NCBI GenBank assembly: GCA_910583875.1
Contig: CAJTXT010000005.1
Coordinates: 105,526-169,525 of the forward strand
DNA length: 64,000 nt
Source of the DNA: an uncultured Vampirovibrio sp.
GTDB lineage: Bacteria > Cyanobacteriota > Vampirovibrionia > Gastranaerophilales > Gastranaerophilaceae
Direction of reading: 5' to 3'
Position numbers and translations under genes: made by a program
Notes under the pieces: generated by a model
Databases searched by the model: none
What the model was told of the DNA's origin: nothing
What the model saw: only the letters and a program-made list of their open reading frames with translations
Shown here: positions 7,559 to 16,776 of the stretch, piece by piece
Layout: each line of letters begins with the position of its first letter
How positions within the stretch are numbered: position 1 is the stretch's first letter

Positions 7559-10171
7559 ATGAGAAAAATTTTTTTAGCAATCACGATAATTTTTATAGGT
7601 TTAGTTTCTTATGGTGCTGATTATTCAAGTTTTAAACTTGATAACGGGCAAAATGTAATTATAAAAGAAGTTCACGACAACCCTATTGTTATTATTGATA
7701 CCTGGATTAAAACAGGTTCAATAAATGAAAGTGATGAGAATAACGGCGTTGCACATTTTTTAGAGCATTTATTTTTCAAAGGTACATCAAAACATCCCGC
7801 TAAAGAATTTGACCAAATTTTAGAAGCAAAAGGTGCTGTAACAAATGCTGCAACAAGTAAAGATTTTACTCATTATTATATTTTAATTCCCTCTCAATAT
7901 TTTGAATTAGCATTAGATTTACACTCAGATATGCTATTAAATCCTTTAATTCCAAGAAAAGAACTTGAAAAAGAAAGAAAAGTTGTAATTGAAGAAATTG
8001 CAAAAAATAATGATAAGCCAACTACTGTTCTTTACAGAAATTTAGTTCAGGGTTTTTATAAAACGCATCCATATAAACGTGATGTTATCGGAACTAAAGA
8101 AGTAATAGAAACTATCTCTAGAGAACAAATCCTTGATTTCTATAACACTTGGTATACACCTAATAATATGACTACTGTAATTATTGGTGATATTAACACA
8201 CAAAATGCTTTAGATTTAGTTAAAAATAAATTCAACAAGCCTATTGAACAAAATGCAAAAAAACAATTTTCTGTTTATAAGCTGGATAAAAAACCTGTCT
8301 CACAAATTGAAGTAAAAAAAGACATGAATATTGAAACAGGTTATATTCTTATAGGGTTTAAAGGTTGTCATCCTATGAGCAATAAGGATTCATACGCATT
8401 GGATGTTTTAGCAACAATATTAGGCGAGGGGAAATCTTCAAGACTTTATAAAAACATAAAAGAACAAAAACAGCTTGTTCATTCAATTTCAGCTTCTCAT
8501 TCTTCTATGAGAGATGACTCCATATTTTACATTTCTGCAAACTACTTAACAGAAGATATTGAACGTTTAAAATCAAATATATTTAGTGAAGTAGAAAAAC
8601 TCTATAAAAACGAAATTACACCCGAGGAAATTCAAAAAGCAAAAAATATTATTGAACGTGATACCTTCTACTCTAGAGAATCAGTATCTAATATATCTTC
8701 AGCAATAGGTTATACTGTTACTTTAACAAATGATACTTCTTATTATAAAAATTATTTGGATAATATAAACAAAGTTACACAAGAAGACTTAAAAAGAGTT
8801 GCAAAAGAGTATTTAAATAAAGATTCAGCTGTTATTTCAATAATTCTTCCTTCAAAAGAAAATAAGCCTAAAATTGAAAAACAACAAGAAAAAAACTACA
8901 ATGCAAAAGTAATAAGCAAAAACAAAGAAACTATAAAATACCAACTTGAAAATGGTGCAACATTAATCATTACCCAAAATACAGCAAATGATATTATAGC
9001 AATGGAGATAGCATCAAGAGGCGGTAATAATCTTGAAAAAATTGCAGGAATTGCTTCTGTAACAGCAGATACACTTTTAAAAGGGACTCATAAATATAAA
9101 AATCAAGAATTAGCATTATTATTAGAAGAAAACGGTATAATAATTGCCCCATCTGCTCGCGGCGATTCCTTTGGAATTTCTTCTAAATTTACAAAAAACG
9201 AAAAAAATTTGGCACTTGATATTTTAGAAGAAGTTATGACAAAAGCCTCTTTAGATGCCTTTGACATTGAACGAGTAAAAGCCGATAAGATGTATTCTAT
9301 AAAAAATAAAAACAATACACCTGATGCTTTAGCCTTTGATGAATTTAAAACAGCCTTATGGCAAGGAACTCCTTACGGTAATACAGGTAAGATACTTCAA
9401 AATACATTGCCGTCTATTCAAAGAGAAGATATTGTAAACTTCTATAATGGATTATTTCCTGCTGAAAATGTAGTAATTACAATAAATGGAAATGTAGATA
9501 ATCAAGAATATATTAATTACTTTTCAAGATTATTAAAAAATAGCAACAAGCAGCCGGTAAATCTTGCAAATTATAAGAATATTTTCAAACCGCTTCAAAA
9601 AAATAAAATTGTAAAAGTAAATAAAGATTCACAAGCTTGTTGGATTCTTATGGGTTGGTTAACAGACGGAGTAACAAATCAAAAAGATTGGGCAACTCTT
9701 CAAGTTATTGACTCAATTCTAGGAACAGGTATGAGTTCAAGATTGTTTAACAACTTGAGAGATGAACAAGGTTTAGCATACCAAGTAGGTTCAACCTTCT
9801 CTGCAAATGTTAACAAAGGAGTTTTTGCTCTTTATATTGCTACTAATCCTAACTCTGCTTTAACTTCAAAACAAGGTATGTTAAAAGAAATTGAAAAACT
9901 AAAGAAAGAATTTGTAACTGATAAAGAATTAGCAGAAGCAAAAGATAAGCTTTTGGGCAACTTCGTACTTTCTATGGAAACAAATATGGATAAAGCTTCT
10001 ATAGTTAATTCACTTGAAATAAGCGGAAGAGATTACTGTTTTCTTGAACAATATCCACAATTAATAAATTCAGTAACACTGCAAGATATAATAAAAACAG
10101 CAAACAAATACTTCAATCAACCTTATGTATTTACTACAGTAGGACCTGGTTCATCTATTGAAAAATTATAA
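7559..10171 (+). CDS. Exported M16 zinc peptidase, two fused M16 units
   Basis: A signal peptide (residues 1-20, ending SYGA) precedes two tandem M16 units, an 870-aa PqqL-like layout. The first unit has the inverted zinc motif HFLEH (His66, Glu69, His70) and the third ligand in VVIEEI (Glu145/146). The second (from about residue 465) has lost it: the equivalent text reads IASVTADTLLKGT. It keeps the R/Y-type fragment GLAYQVGSTF. Such pairs form a chamber in which one half cuts and the other binds unfolded peptides, in the periplasm. The start has GAGG 8 nt upstream and a TATAAT about 30 nt upstream. A PilZ gene follows after about 30 nt, perhaps co-transcribed. Confidence 0.92.
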   Translation: MRKIFLAITIIFIGLVSYGADYSSFKLDNGQNVIIKEVHDNPIVIIDTWIKTGSINESDENNGVAHFLEHLFFKGTSKHPAKEFDQILEAKGAVTNAATSKDFTHYYILIPSQYFELALDLHSDMLLNPLIPRKELEKERKVVIEEIAKNNDKPTTVLYRNLVQGFYKTHPYKRDVIGTKEVIETISREQILDFYNTWYTPNNMTTVIIGDINTQNALDLVKNKFNKPIEQNAKKQFSVYKLDKKPVSQIEVKKDMNIETGYILIGFKGCHPMSNKDSYALDVLATILGEGKSSRLYKNIKEQKQLVHSISASHSSMRDDSIFYISANYLTEDIERLKSNIFSEVEKLYKNEITPEEIQKAKNIIERDTFYSRESVSNISSAIGYTVTLTNDTSYYKNYLDNINKVTQEDLKRVAKEYLNKDSAVISIILPSKENKPKIEKQQEKNYNAKVISKNKETIKYQLENGATLIITQNTANDIIAMEIASRGGNNLEKIAGIASVTADTLLKGTHKYKNQELALLLEENGIIIAPSARGDSFGISSKFTKNEKNLALDILEEVMTKASLDAFDIERVKADKMYSIKNKNNTPDALAFDEFKTALWQGTPYGNTGKILQNTLPSIQREDIVNFYNGLFPAENVVITINGNVDNQEYINYFSRLLKNSNKQPVNLANYKNIFKPLQKNKIVKVNKDSQACWILMGWLTDGVTNQKDWATLQVIDSILGTGMSSRLFNNLRDEQGLAYQVGSTFSANVNKGVFALYIATNPNSALTSKQGMLKEIEKLKKEFVTDKELAEAKDKLLGNFVLSMETNMDKASIVNSLEISGRDYCFLEQYPQLINSVTLQDIIKTANKYFNQPYVFTTVGPGSSIEKL

Positions 10172-10203
10172 AATATAGTCTAAAGTAATTAAGAGAGTTG
10201 AAT

Positions 10204-10785
10204 ATGCGCAATCAAATAAAAGAAAATAAAGAATTTAATATTATATCAAGAAGTATTGATAATGCAGAAAAATGCACAGTTATTGAAAGCTGTGAAGATT
10301 GTTTCAAAGTTAAACTTAAAAACAAACAAAAATATGAGAAAGGTGAATCTGTTGAATTATTTGCAATGACAAATAAAGGGCAGTTTTATTTTGAAACAAT
10401 CATTAAAGATGTTGAAGAAGATATTCTTTCGGTTTGGTTTCCTCTTTCATTTAAATACCTTCAAAGAAGAGAATTTTCCAGAATCAAGATTGAAAAAAAT
10501 ATTGAATTAAAAGCTAATGATAAAATTATTCCTGCAAAAATTTCAGATATAAGTGCCGGAGGACTGAAAATAATAACAAATGAACAACTCGAACTTTGCA
10601 GCGATTATTCAATAACAGTTAATATAGAAAATAAAGAAGTTAAAGTTATATTTGAACCTATTAGAATAGAAGCAGATATAAATTCGTTTATTTCTTCCGG
10701 ACGTTTTAAGAATATTAGTAACTACGATAGAATTTCATTAGTTCAATATTGTTTTAGGAAGCAAATTGAAAGCAATAACAAGTAA
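10204..10785 (+). CDS. PilZ domain protein (c-di-GMP receptor)
   Basis: The C-terminal half is a PilZ domain with the c-di-GMP contacts RREFSR (R-x3-R) and DISAGG (D-x-S-x2-G). The N-terminal half is a YcgR-like beta domain (VIESCEDCFKVKL ... KGQFYFETI). The protein should bind cyclic di-GMP and pass the signal to a motor or pilus. A TTG at 10198 is in frame, but ATG 10204 is 7 nt from AGAGAG and is preferred. The HD-GYP phosphodiesterase two genes downstream would lower the ligand level, so the neighbourhood encodes both breakdown and sensing of c-di-GMP. Confidence 0.88.
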   Translation: MRNQIKENKEFNIISRSIDNAEKCTVIESCEDCFKVKLKNKQKYEKGESVELFAMTNKGQFYFETIIKDVEEDILSVWFPLSFKYLQRREFSRIKIEKNIELKANDKIIPAKISDISAGGLKIITNEQLELCSDYSITVNIENKEVKVIFEPIRIEADINSFISSGRFKNISNYDRISLVQYCFRKQIESNNK

Positions 10786-10856
10786 AATGCTTGTAAAACA
10801 CTAAAAAATATTGTTAAATATTCATATATAAATAAGGTTATCGGACGGGAAATATT

Positions 10857-12557
10857 GTGAAAAAGAAAATTGAAAAGAAGAAAAAAGGCATAATTCCAAA
10901 ACGTGGTTTTAAGTTTCAATTACGTTCTACAATTATGTCAAACATAATGTTTGTAATGTTATTAACGGTTGTTGCAATAATGCTATCAATGTCTGCATTT
11001 GCAGTTACAATTATAAAATCAATGCAAAAAGATTTGCCAGCTGAATTCATCTCAAGTTTAAAAATTTTTAATGAAAAATACAATACATCTCAAGAATTTG
11101 AACAAAGATTATATTCTTTAAAAGACGATATAAATAATGTTATTCTAAAAAATTATAATGTAAAAGATATATATGTTTCAGATGCAAATAGAAAACCTGT
11201 TTTTACAACATTTCAAGAAGGTACTGAATATAGATACGAAACAAACAGTCCTATTTCTTTTAAATTATTAACTTCACCAACATATACAGCTTCAAACTAC
11301 AGAGCAGTATATGTACCAAAAACAATAGATGAAAAAATTAATAACAAAATTGTAAAAAAACAATATAATATTCATTTAATAATTCCACAAGAAAATGATA
11401 AATATATAAATAGCATTAAAGATATTTCAAAAACATTATTTTGTATAATTATTGTTGCAAGTTTTATTATAGTACTTTTCCTTTCAAGAAAAATTTCCAA
11501 ACCATTATTTATAATGGAAGAAACCGTTTCTAAAATAGCAAAAGGAGACCTTTCAGGCCGTTTAGATTATACAGCTTTTGATGAAATCAACAAGCTTGTT
11601 CAATCATATAATATGATGGCAAACGCGCTTCAACGTTTATATTCTTCATTAGAAGTTCAAGTTCAAGATAAAACAAAAGAATTAAAAAGTGCATATAATG
11701 AACTTCAAAGTACACAAGCAATGATGGTTCACTCTGAAAAAATGAAATCTTTAGGTGAACTTGTAGCAGGTATTATGCACGAGATAAATAATCCAATTAA
11801 CTTTATATACGGTAACATGACTCATTTAAGCAACTATTCTAATGACTTGATTAATATAATTGAAGAATATACAAAATATAATGAATCATTAAAACCGGAA
11901 GAAAAAGAAGACATTGAAAATTTAAAACAAGAAATAGACTATGAATTTTTAAAAACAGATTTACCTGACTTGATAAAAAGCTGTAAAGAAGGAGCTGACA
12001 GAGCAAAGAATATAATTCAAGACTTAAAGAGTTTCTCAAGAATGGAAGAAGCAACAATTACAGATGTAGACCTTCCTCATGAAATAGATACAACATTGAA
12101 TATTTTGCACAACAAGATTAAAAATAAAGCAACTGTTCATAAAGAATACAATGAAAATGTTCCAAAAGTTGAAGCTTTTGGAGGTCAATTAAATCAAGTA
12201 TTCATGAATATTCTTGATAATGCTGTAGGTGCAATTAAAGAAACCGGTGACATTTGGATAAGAATGAATGAAGATAAAGATAATAAAAATCTAATAATAG
12301 AAATTGAAGATAACGGAATAGGAATGGATGAAGAAACATCAAGAAAAGTTTTCAATCCTTTCTTCACTACAAAGCCTGTGGGACAAGGAACAGGGCTTGG
12401 TATGTCAATCACCTATAAAATTATTAAAAATCATCAAGGTGATATAAGAGTTGAATCTAAGCAAAATTTGGGAACTAAATTTATAATAAGACTTCCTATT
12501 AACATTGATAGAGAAAATTTAAACGCAAGCATGATTAGCGGAGATAATAATGGATAA
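10857..12557 (+). CDS. Membrane sensor histidine kinase with HAMP domain
   Basis: Order of parts: basic N-terminus, membrane helix (about residues 26-52), extracytoplasmic sensor of about 130 residues, second helix (about 195-210), HAMP domain, coiled coil, HisKA and HATPase_c. The phospho-acceptor is His308 in GIMHEINNP; the ATP lid motifs are NILDNAVGAI (N box), DNGIGMD (G1) and GQGTGLGMSI (G2). The start is GTG, preceded by GGGAAA. Its last 8 nt overlap the start of the HD-GYP regulator, so the two are translationally coupled and almost surely cognate partners. The stimulus is unknown; no known ligand domain is visible between the two helices. Confidence 0.93.
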   Translation: MKKKIEKKKKGIIPKRGFKFQLRSTIMSNIMFVMLLTVVAIMLSMSAFAVTIIKSMQKDLPAEFISSLKIFNEKYNTSQEFEQRLYSLKDDINNVILKNYNVKDIYVSDANRKPVFTTFQEGTEYRYETNSPISFKLLTSPTYTASNYRAVYVPKTIDEKINNKIVKKQYNIHLIIPQENDKYINSIKDISKTLFCIIIVASFIIVLFLSRKISKPLFIMEETVSKIAKGDLSGRLDYTAFDEINKLVQSYNMMANALQRLYSSLEVQVQDKTKELKSAYNELQSTQAMMVHSEKMKSLGELVAGIMHEINNPINFIYGNMTHLSNYSNDLINIIEEYTKYNESLKPEEKEDIENLKQEIDYEFLKTDLPDLIKSCKEGADRAKNIIQDLKSFSRMEEATITDVDLPHEIDTTLNILHNKIKNKATVHKEYNENVPKVEAFGGQLNQVFMNILDNAVGAIKETGDIWIRMNEDKDNKNLIIEIEDNGIGMDEETSRKVFNPFFTTKPVGQGTGLGMSITYKIIKNHQGDIRVESKQNLGTKFIIRLPINIDRENLNASMISGDNNG

Positions 12558-13563
12558 ATACAAAATATTAATAGTAGATGATGAACCGGATAACCTGGCA
12601 TTATTATATAGAACGCTAAGAGGGAGATATGAAATTGCGAAATCCACATCTCCTGTTACAGCCCTTGAAATGCTTAGACAAGAGCATTTTCATTGCATTC
12701 TTTCTGACCATAAAATGCCAGAGATGGATGGTGTTGAATTCTTAAAAAGAAGTTATGAAATTTCACCAAATACAATGAGATTATTAGTAACAGCATATAC
12801 AGATGCAGGTATCTTAATAGATGCTATTAACTATGCAAAAATTTATAGATATATAAAGAAACCGTATAATCCGGATGAATTAATTTTAATTGTAAATAAT
12901 GCACTAGAATATTGGCAATTAAAATATGATAACAGTTCTTTGGTTAATGATTTAAAAGAATTATTTGCAGGTACAATTACGGCAATTGTAGAAGCACTTG
13001 ATGCTAAAGATTCTTATACATTAGGAAGAAGCAGAAGGGTTACTTTTTATGCCGTAAAAATAGCTAAAGCACTTCATTTAAGTGACACAACTACTGGTAA
13101 GATTGAACTTGCAGGATTATTACACGATATAGGTATGATTGGTGTTTCTGATGACATTTTGGCAAAAGTTGAACAATTATCAACTGAAGAATACTCAGAA
13201 ATAAAAAAACACGTTGATCATAGTATAAAAATCCTTGATGATATAAAACAATTAAAGGATGTTGTCGAAATTATAAAATATCACCATGAACACTTTGATG
13301 GAAAAGGTTATCCTTACGGTAAAAAAGGAGAAGAAATTCCAATCGGTTCAAGAATTATTGCAGTTGCAGATGCGTTTGATAGTATGATAACACCAAAAGC
13401 ATATAGAAATCAGGTTGTACCGTCGCAAGCTCTTGCAAGAATAAAAGAAGTAACAGGAACTCAATTTGACCCTGTTGTAGTTGAAATTTTTGAACAAATT
13501 CTTCCTGATACACTTCGTGAAATAAAAGAAGCAGAAAGAAATTTACGCGCTAAACAAGTTTAA
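12550..13563 (+). CDS. Response regulator with HD-GYP phosphodiesterase domain
   Basis: The receiver domain (residues 1-120) has the acidic pair in IVDDEP, the acceptor Asp53 (LSDHKMPEMDG), Thr in VTAYTD and Lys in KKPYNP. The output domain is HD-GYP: HD in LLHDIGMIG (about residue 192), HHEHFDGKGYPYG, and IIAVADAFDSM. The family (RpfG type) hydrolyses cyclic di-GMP. All metal-binding residues that I can place are present, so it should be active. It overlaps the histidine kinase gene by 8 nt. Its stop codon lies inside the left arm of the hairpin element at 13561. Confidence 0.95.
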   Translation: MDKYKILIVDDEPDNLALLYRTLRGRYEIAKSTSPVTALEMLRQEHFHCILSDHKMPEMDGVEFLKRSYEISPNTMRLLVTAYTDAGILIDAINYAKIYRYIKKPYNPDELILIVNNALEYWQLKYDNSSLVNDLKELFAGTITAIVEALDAKDSYTLGRSRRVTFYAVKIAKALHLSDTTTGKIELAGLLHDIGMIGVSDDILAKVEQLSTEEYSEIKKHVDHSIKILDDIKQLKDVVEIIKYHHEHFDGKGYPYGKKGEEIPIGSRIIAVADAFDSMITPKAYRNQVVPSQALARIKEVTGTQFDPVVVEIFEQILPDTLREIKEAERNLRAKQV

Positions 13564-13659
13564 ATAAGAATGATAAGATTTTTTTAGTTAGAAGGCATTG
13601 TTTTCGCGTATGCAGAAAACACAGGCTTCTAACTAAAAAAATCTTATCATTCTTATTTA
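13561..13659 (+). repeat. Variable-arm hairpin element, copy A
   Basis: The left arm 13561-13594 and right arm 13626-13659 are perfect 34-bp inverted copies. The left arm starts with the TAA stop of the HD-GYP gene. The 31-nt apex contains TGTTTT and AAAACA around an 11-nt loop (CGCGTATGCAG) and ends ACAGG, matching the inner part of the core in copies B to D. The arm sequence is not shared with other copies. It would fold as a very stable 3-prime hairpin on the mRNA and must act on the regulator gene's mRNA end or on proS upstream DNA. Confidence 0.9.
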
Positions 13660-13715
13660 CTTATAATTTTGTGATAATATAAAATAGTCAGAATTTAAAT
13701 AGAGGTCTATTTTAT

Positions 13716-15443
13716 ATGAGAATGTCACAACTTTTTGTACAAACACTAAGAGAATTTCCTTCAGATGCTGAAGTAATGAGTCATAAATTATTAGTAAGAG
13801 CAGGCTACATAAGAAAGCTTGCAAATGGTGTATATAACTATTTACCATTAATGTGGCGAGTATTAAAAAAAGTTGAAAATATAATAAGAGAAGAAATGGA
13901 TGCAGCAGGTGCTCAAGAACTATTAATGCCCTTCGTGCAGCCTGCAGAATTATGGCAAGACTCGGGGCGCTGGGAAGTATATGGTAAAGAACTAATGCGT
14001 TTAAAAGATAGACACAATCGTGAAATGTGTTTAGCACCAACTCATGAAGAAGTTGTAACCGCTGTAGCAAAAGAAGGTGTTCGTTCTTATAAACAATTGC
14101 CTTTAAATCTATATCACATTCAATTAAAATTTAGAGATGAAATAAGACCTCGTTTCGGTTTATTAAGAGGACGTGAATTTATAATGAAAGACGCATACAG
14201 CTTTGATGCCGATGAAGAAGGTCTTGATAAATCTTATGAAATTATGGCAAAAGCTTATACTAGAATTTTTGAAAGATGCGGCTTAGAAACAAAAATGGTT
14301 CAATCTGATACAGGTGCTATAGGCGGAAGTGTTTCTCACGAATATATGGTGCTTGTAAATGAAGATACAGAAAACAACGCTGGTGAAAATGATGTATTCT
14401 ATTGCACAAAATGTGGTTATAGCGCAAATTCAAATCATGCTGTTTCTATTTTAAATCCAGCTGAAACAGATGGTAAATTCGAAAAAGCAGAAATCATAGA
14501 TACACCTAACGCACATTCAATTGAAGAACTTGCAAAATTATTAAAGGTTCCTGCAAGCGTAATTTGTAAATGCTTAATATATGTTGTTGACGGTAAATAT
14601 GTTGCAGCCTTAATTAGAGGTGATAAGACTGTTGAAGAAACAAAATTAATGAACGCTTTTGCCGGAAATGATATTCGTATTGCACGAAATGACGAAATTG
14701 AAGAAATTATGAAGGCTTCCGGTTTTAACGCAATAGCAGGATTTATTGGGCCAAAAGGATTAAAGAACGTTCAAATAATTGCAGATGAAACAGTAAAAGA
14801 ACTCAAAAACTTTGTTATCGGTATAAATCAGACAGACAAACACTTAGTAGGTGCTAATTGGGGCGTAGATGTTGAATTACCTGAAAAGATTGCCGATATC
14901 AGATTAGTAGAAAAAAATGATAAATGTGTTGATTGCGGTGCTGAATTAAAAGTCACAAAAGGTATTGAAGTTGGAAACATCTTTAAACTCGGAACAAAAT
15001 ATTCAAAAGCAATGAATGCAACATTTACAGATAAAGACGGTAAAGAAAGACCATTCATAATGGGCTGTTACGGTATTGGTGTTACAAGAACAGCTGCTGC
15101 CGCTGTTGAAAGACACCATGATGAATTTGGTATTAAATGGCCTTTAGCAATTGCACCTTATACAGTTGTTATTGTTCCAGTAAGCGATCAAGATGAAACT
15201 CAAATGAAAGTTGCAGAAGAAATGTACAAAAAACTTTTAGATGCAAAGGTTGAAGTTCTTCTTGATGATAGAAGTGAAAGAGCTGGTGTTAAATTAAAAG
15301 ATGCTGATTTAATCGGTATTCCGTTTAGAATTACTGTTGGTAAAACAATTAAAGACGGACTTGTTGAATTTAAAACACGTGCTACAAATGAAATGGTAAC
15401 AATTACTCCGGATGAAGCTGTTGAACGAATTTTAGCATTATAA
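13716..15443 (+). CDS. proS: Prolyl-tRNA synthetase, bacterial type with editing domain
   Basis: A class II synthetase of 575 aa, the usual length for the bacterial form. Motif 1 lies around LLVRAGYIRKLANGVYNYLP, motif 2 in RDEIRPRFGLLRGREF, and motif 3 in GCYGIGVTRTAAA. The insertion between motifs 2 and 3 (about residues 220-400) is the YbaK-like editing domain that clears Ala-tRNA(Pro). The anticodon-binding domain is C-terminal. The start ATG has AGAGG about 10 nt upstream. No T-box leader is visible in the 56 nt between the hairpin element and the start. Confidence 0.97.
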   Translation: MRMSQLFVQTLREFPSDAEVMSHKLLVRAGYIRKLANGVYNYLPLMWRVLKKVENIIREEMDAAGAQELLMPFVQPAELWQDSGRWEVYGKELMRLKDRHNREMCLAPTHEEVVTAVAKEGVRSYKQLPLNLYHIQLKFRDEIRPRFGLLRGREFIMKDAYSFDADEEGLDKSYEIMAKAYTRIFERCGLETKMVQSDTGAIGGSVSHEYMVLVNEDTENNAGENDVFYCTKCGYSANSNHAVSILNPAETDGKFEKAEIIDTPNAHSIEELAKLLKVPASVICKCLIYVVDGKYVAALIRGDKTVEETKLMNAFAGNDIRIARNDEIEEIMKASGFNAIAGFIGPKGLKNVQIIADETVKELKNFVIGINQTDKHLVGANWGVDVELPEKIADIRLVEKNDKCVDCGAELKVTKGIEVGNIFKLGTKYSKAMNATFTDKDGKERPFIMGCYGIGVTRTAAAAVERHHDEFGIKWPLAIAPYTVVIVPVSDQDETQMKVAEEMYKKLLDAKVEVLLDDRSERAGVKLKDADLIGIPFRITVGKTIKDGLVEFKTRATNEMVTITPDEAVERILAL

Positions 15444-15492
15444 AAAGAAAAAACAGAAAATATATACAATTTTACACTAAAATTACTGAATT

Positions 15493-15557
15493 TGTCACCC
15501 TGAACTTGTTTCAGGGTCTTACAAATGGTAAGATTCCGAAACAAGTTCGGAATGACA
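15493..15557 (+). repeat. Inverted pair of dispersed palindromes
   Basis: Left unit TGTCACCCTGAACTTG then TTTCAGGGTCTTAC; right unit GTAAGATTCCGAA then ACAAGTTCGGAATGACA. Each is a hairpin, and the two face each other so the whole 65 nt can also fold as one cruciform. The left stem uses CCCTGAA and the right stem uses TTCCGAA, with matching changes on both sides. Nothing else is recognisable in the 269-nt gap after proS. Confidence 0.88.
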
Positions 15558-15712
15558 TTATGACTATCTTTTGAGTCAATTTAGTGTAAATTTATATATA
15601 ATTCCTATTTTTTATTTTTGCTATTTATTCTTATCATTTCTTCATAAAATCCAATTTTTTAACAAAATTTTTCCTTTAATTTCGTTCATGCAAAAAGTAG
15701 AAGGTATATATT

Positions 15713-16741
15713 TTGATTACAATTTCCCCTGCTTTACATACAAAAACATATAACATATATAATAATCCGGCATCCGGATTATCTAAACCAATGCAAAGTT
15801 TTAAAGGAAATGATACATCAGATATAGTTTCGCAAGGGGATAAAGCATTAAACGAAAATAATTTTTCTAAAGCTTTAGAAGCTTATCAACAAGCAAACAA
15901 ACTAAACCCTGATGATATTAATATTTATAGAAAAATGGCAAAAGCAAATTTTGGTTTAAAAGATTATGCTTCTGCCGAAAACAATTTTTCCGTTTATTTA
16001 GAGAAAAAACCGGAAGATGTTGATTGCTTAATTGAATTAGGTGAAACACAAAGACAAGCAGGATTTTATCAAAAAGCCTTAAGTAATTTTGAAAAAGCAC
16101 ATAATATAGATAAATCTAATGATTTAGCTCAAAGAAGCATTTTAGAAACTAAGAATAATATTTTAGCAATATATTCACCGGAACGAGCAAAAGTAGAAAA
16201 AATGGCTTATGCTTCAAATAATTTAAGAGAAGCATTAAATATGACTGTACAATATTTAACACCTGCATTTATGAAAGATATGCAAGATGTGTCTATTTCT
16301 TTTGGCGAAACAGCACAAATGGGCGGAACTTCTAATATTGCTCAGTATGAAAATTATAAAAATGCTATTACTATATCAAATTCATATATCTATGCTGCAC
16401 CGCAAGTTATTGCAGCATATTTAACACACGAATCAATTCACGCAAAAGATAAAGATCCATATACATCAATACGCGAAGAACAAGATGCCTATGAAGTTGC
16501 AACAAAGTTTTGGATTAATCACTCAAATGGAGTAAGCGATCCGGAAATGGATTATGCAAAAGATTTATACTTAAAATCTCCGGCAGCATTAAGTTCAAGA
16601 GTTGAAGAAATATACACACTACGAGACCCTTCAATAGCAAAAACATCTCCAAATCATCCACCTGAGAAGAAATTTCATTTTAATACCTCAAAGAAAAAAG
16701 CTGCTTCACAATCTATAAAAGAATATAATGTTATTGCATAA
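15713..16741 (+). CDS. F-x-G tagged TPR protein with HExxH metallopeptidase motif
   Basis: The N-terminus (about 33 residues, polar) ends in the tag QSFKGN (Phe30, Gly32). Residues about 37-150 form three TPR units (GDKALNENNFSKALEAYQQA, then AKANFGLKDYASAENNF, then LGETQRQAGFYQKALSNF). The C-terminal domain has HESIH (His239, Glu240, His243), with a candidate third ligand among Glu255, Glu256 and Glu261, as in zinc metallopeptidases. It starts at TTG with AGAAGG 9 nt upstream; the alternative downstream ATG would remove the conserved tag. No signal peptide is visible. The target is unknown. A perfect terminator follows at the stop. Confidence 0.75.
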   Translation: MITISPALHTKTYNIYNNPASGLSKPMQSFKGNDTSDIVSQGDKALNENNFSKALEAYQQANKLNPDDINIYRKMAKANFGLKDYASAENNFSVYLEKKPEDVDCLIELGETQRQAGFYQKALSNFEKAHNIDKSNDLAQRSILETKNNILAIYSPERAKVEKMAYASNNLREALNMTVQYLTPAFMKDMQDVSISFGETAQMGGTSNIAQYENYKNAITISNSYIYAAPQVIAAYLTHESIHAKDKDPYTSIREEQDAYEVATKFWINHSNGVSDPEMDYAKDLYLKSPAALSSRVEEIYTLRDPSIAKTSPNHPPEKKFHFNTSKKKAASQSIKEYNVIA

Positions 16742-16772
16742 AAGCCTGTAAAACTTAAGTTTTACAGGCTTT
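16741..16772 (+). terminator. Terminator between convergent genes
   Basis: A perfect 14-bp stem (AAAGCCTGTAAAAC) with a TTAA loop begins at the last base of the TPR-peptidase stop codon. It has T or A runs on both sides and can serve the convergent HNH-like gene too. Confidence 0.85.
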
Positions 16773-16776
16773 AAGC

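Noticed and set aside
13561..13659. Calling the long hairpins plain Rho-independent terminators
   Set aside because: Stems of 33-37 bp with a conserved 31-52-nt apex and often no T run exceed normal terminators. One copy (29667) follows an ordinary terminator.
13660..13715. T-box leader before proS
   Set aside because: Too short for a T-box and no TGGNACC-type bulge text.
13570..14070. Minus-strand frame of 137 codons opposite proS
   Set aside because: A shadow of the well-conserved proS frame, with Leu-rich low-complexity translation.
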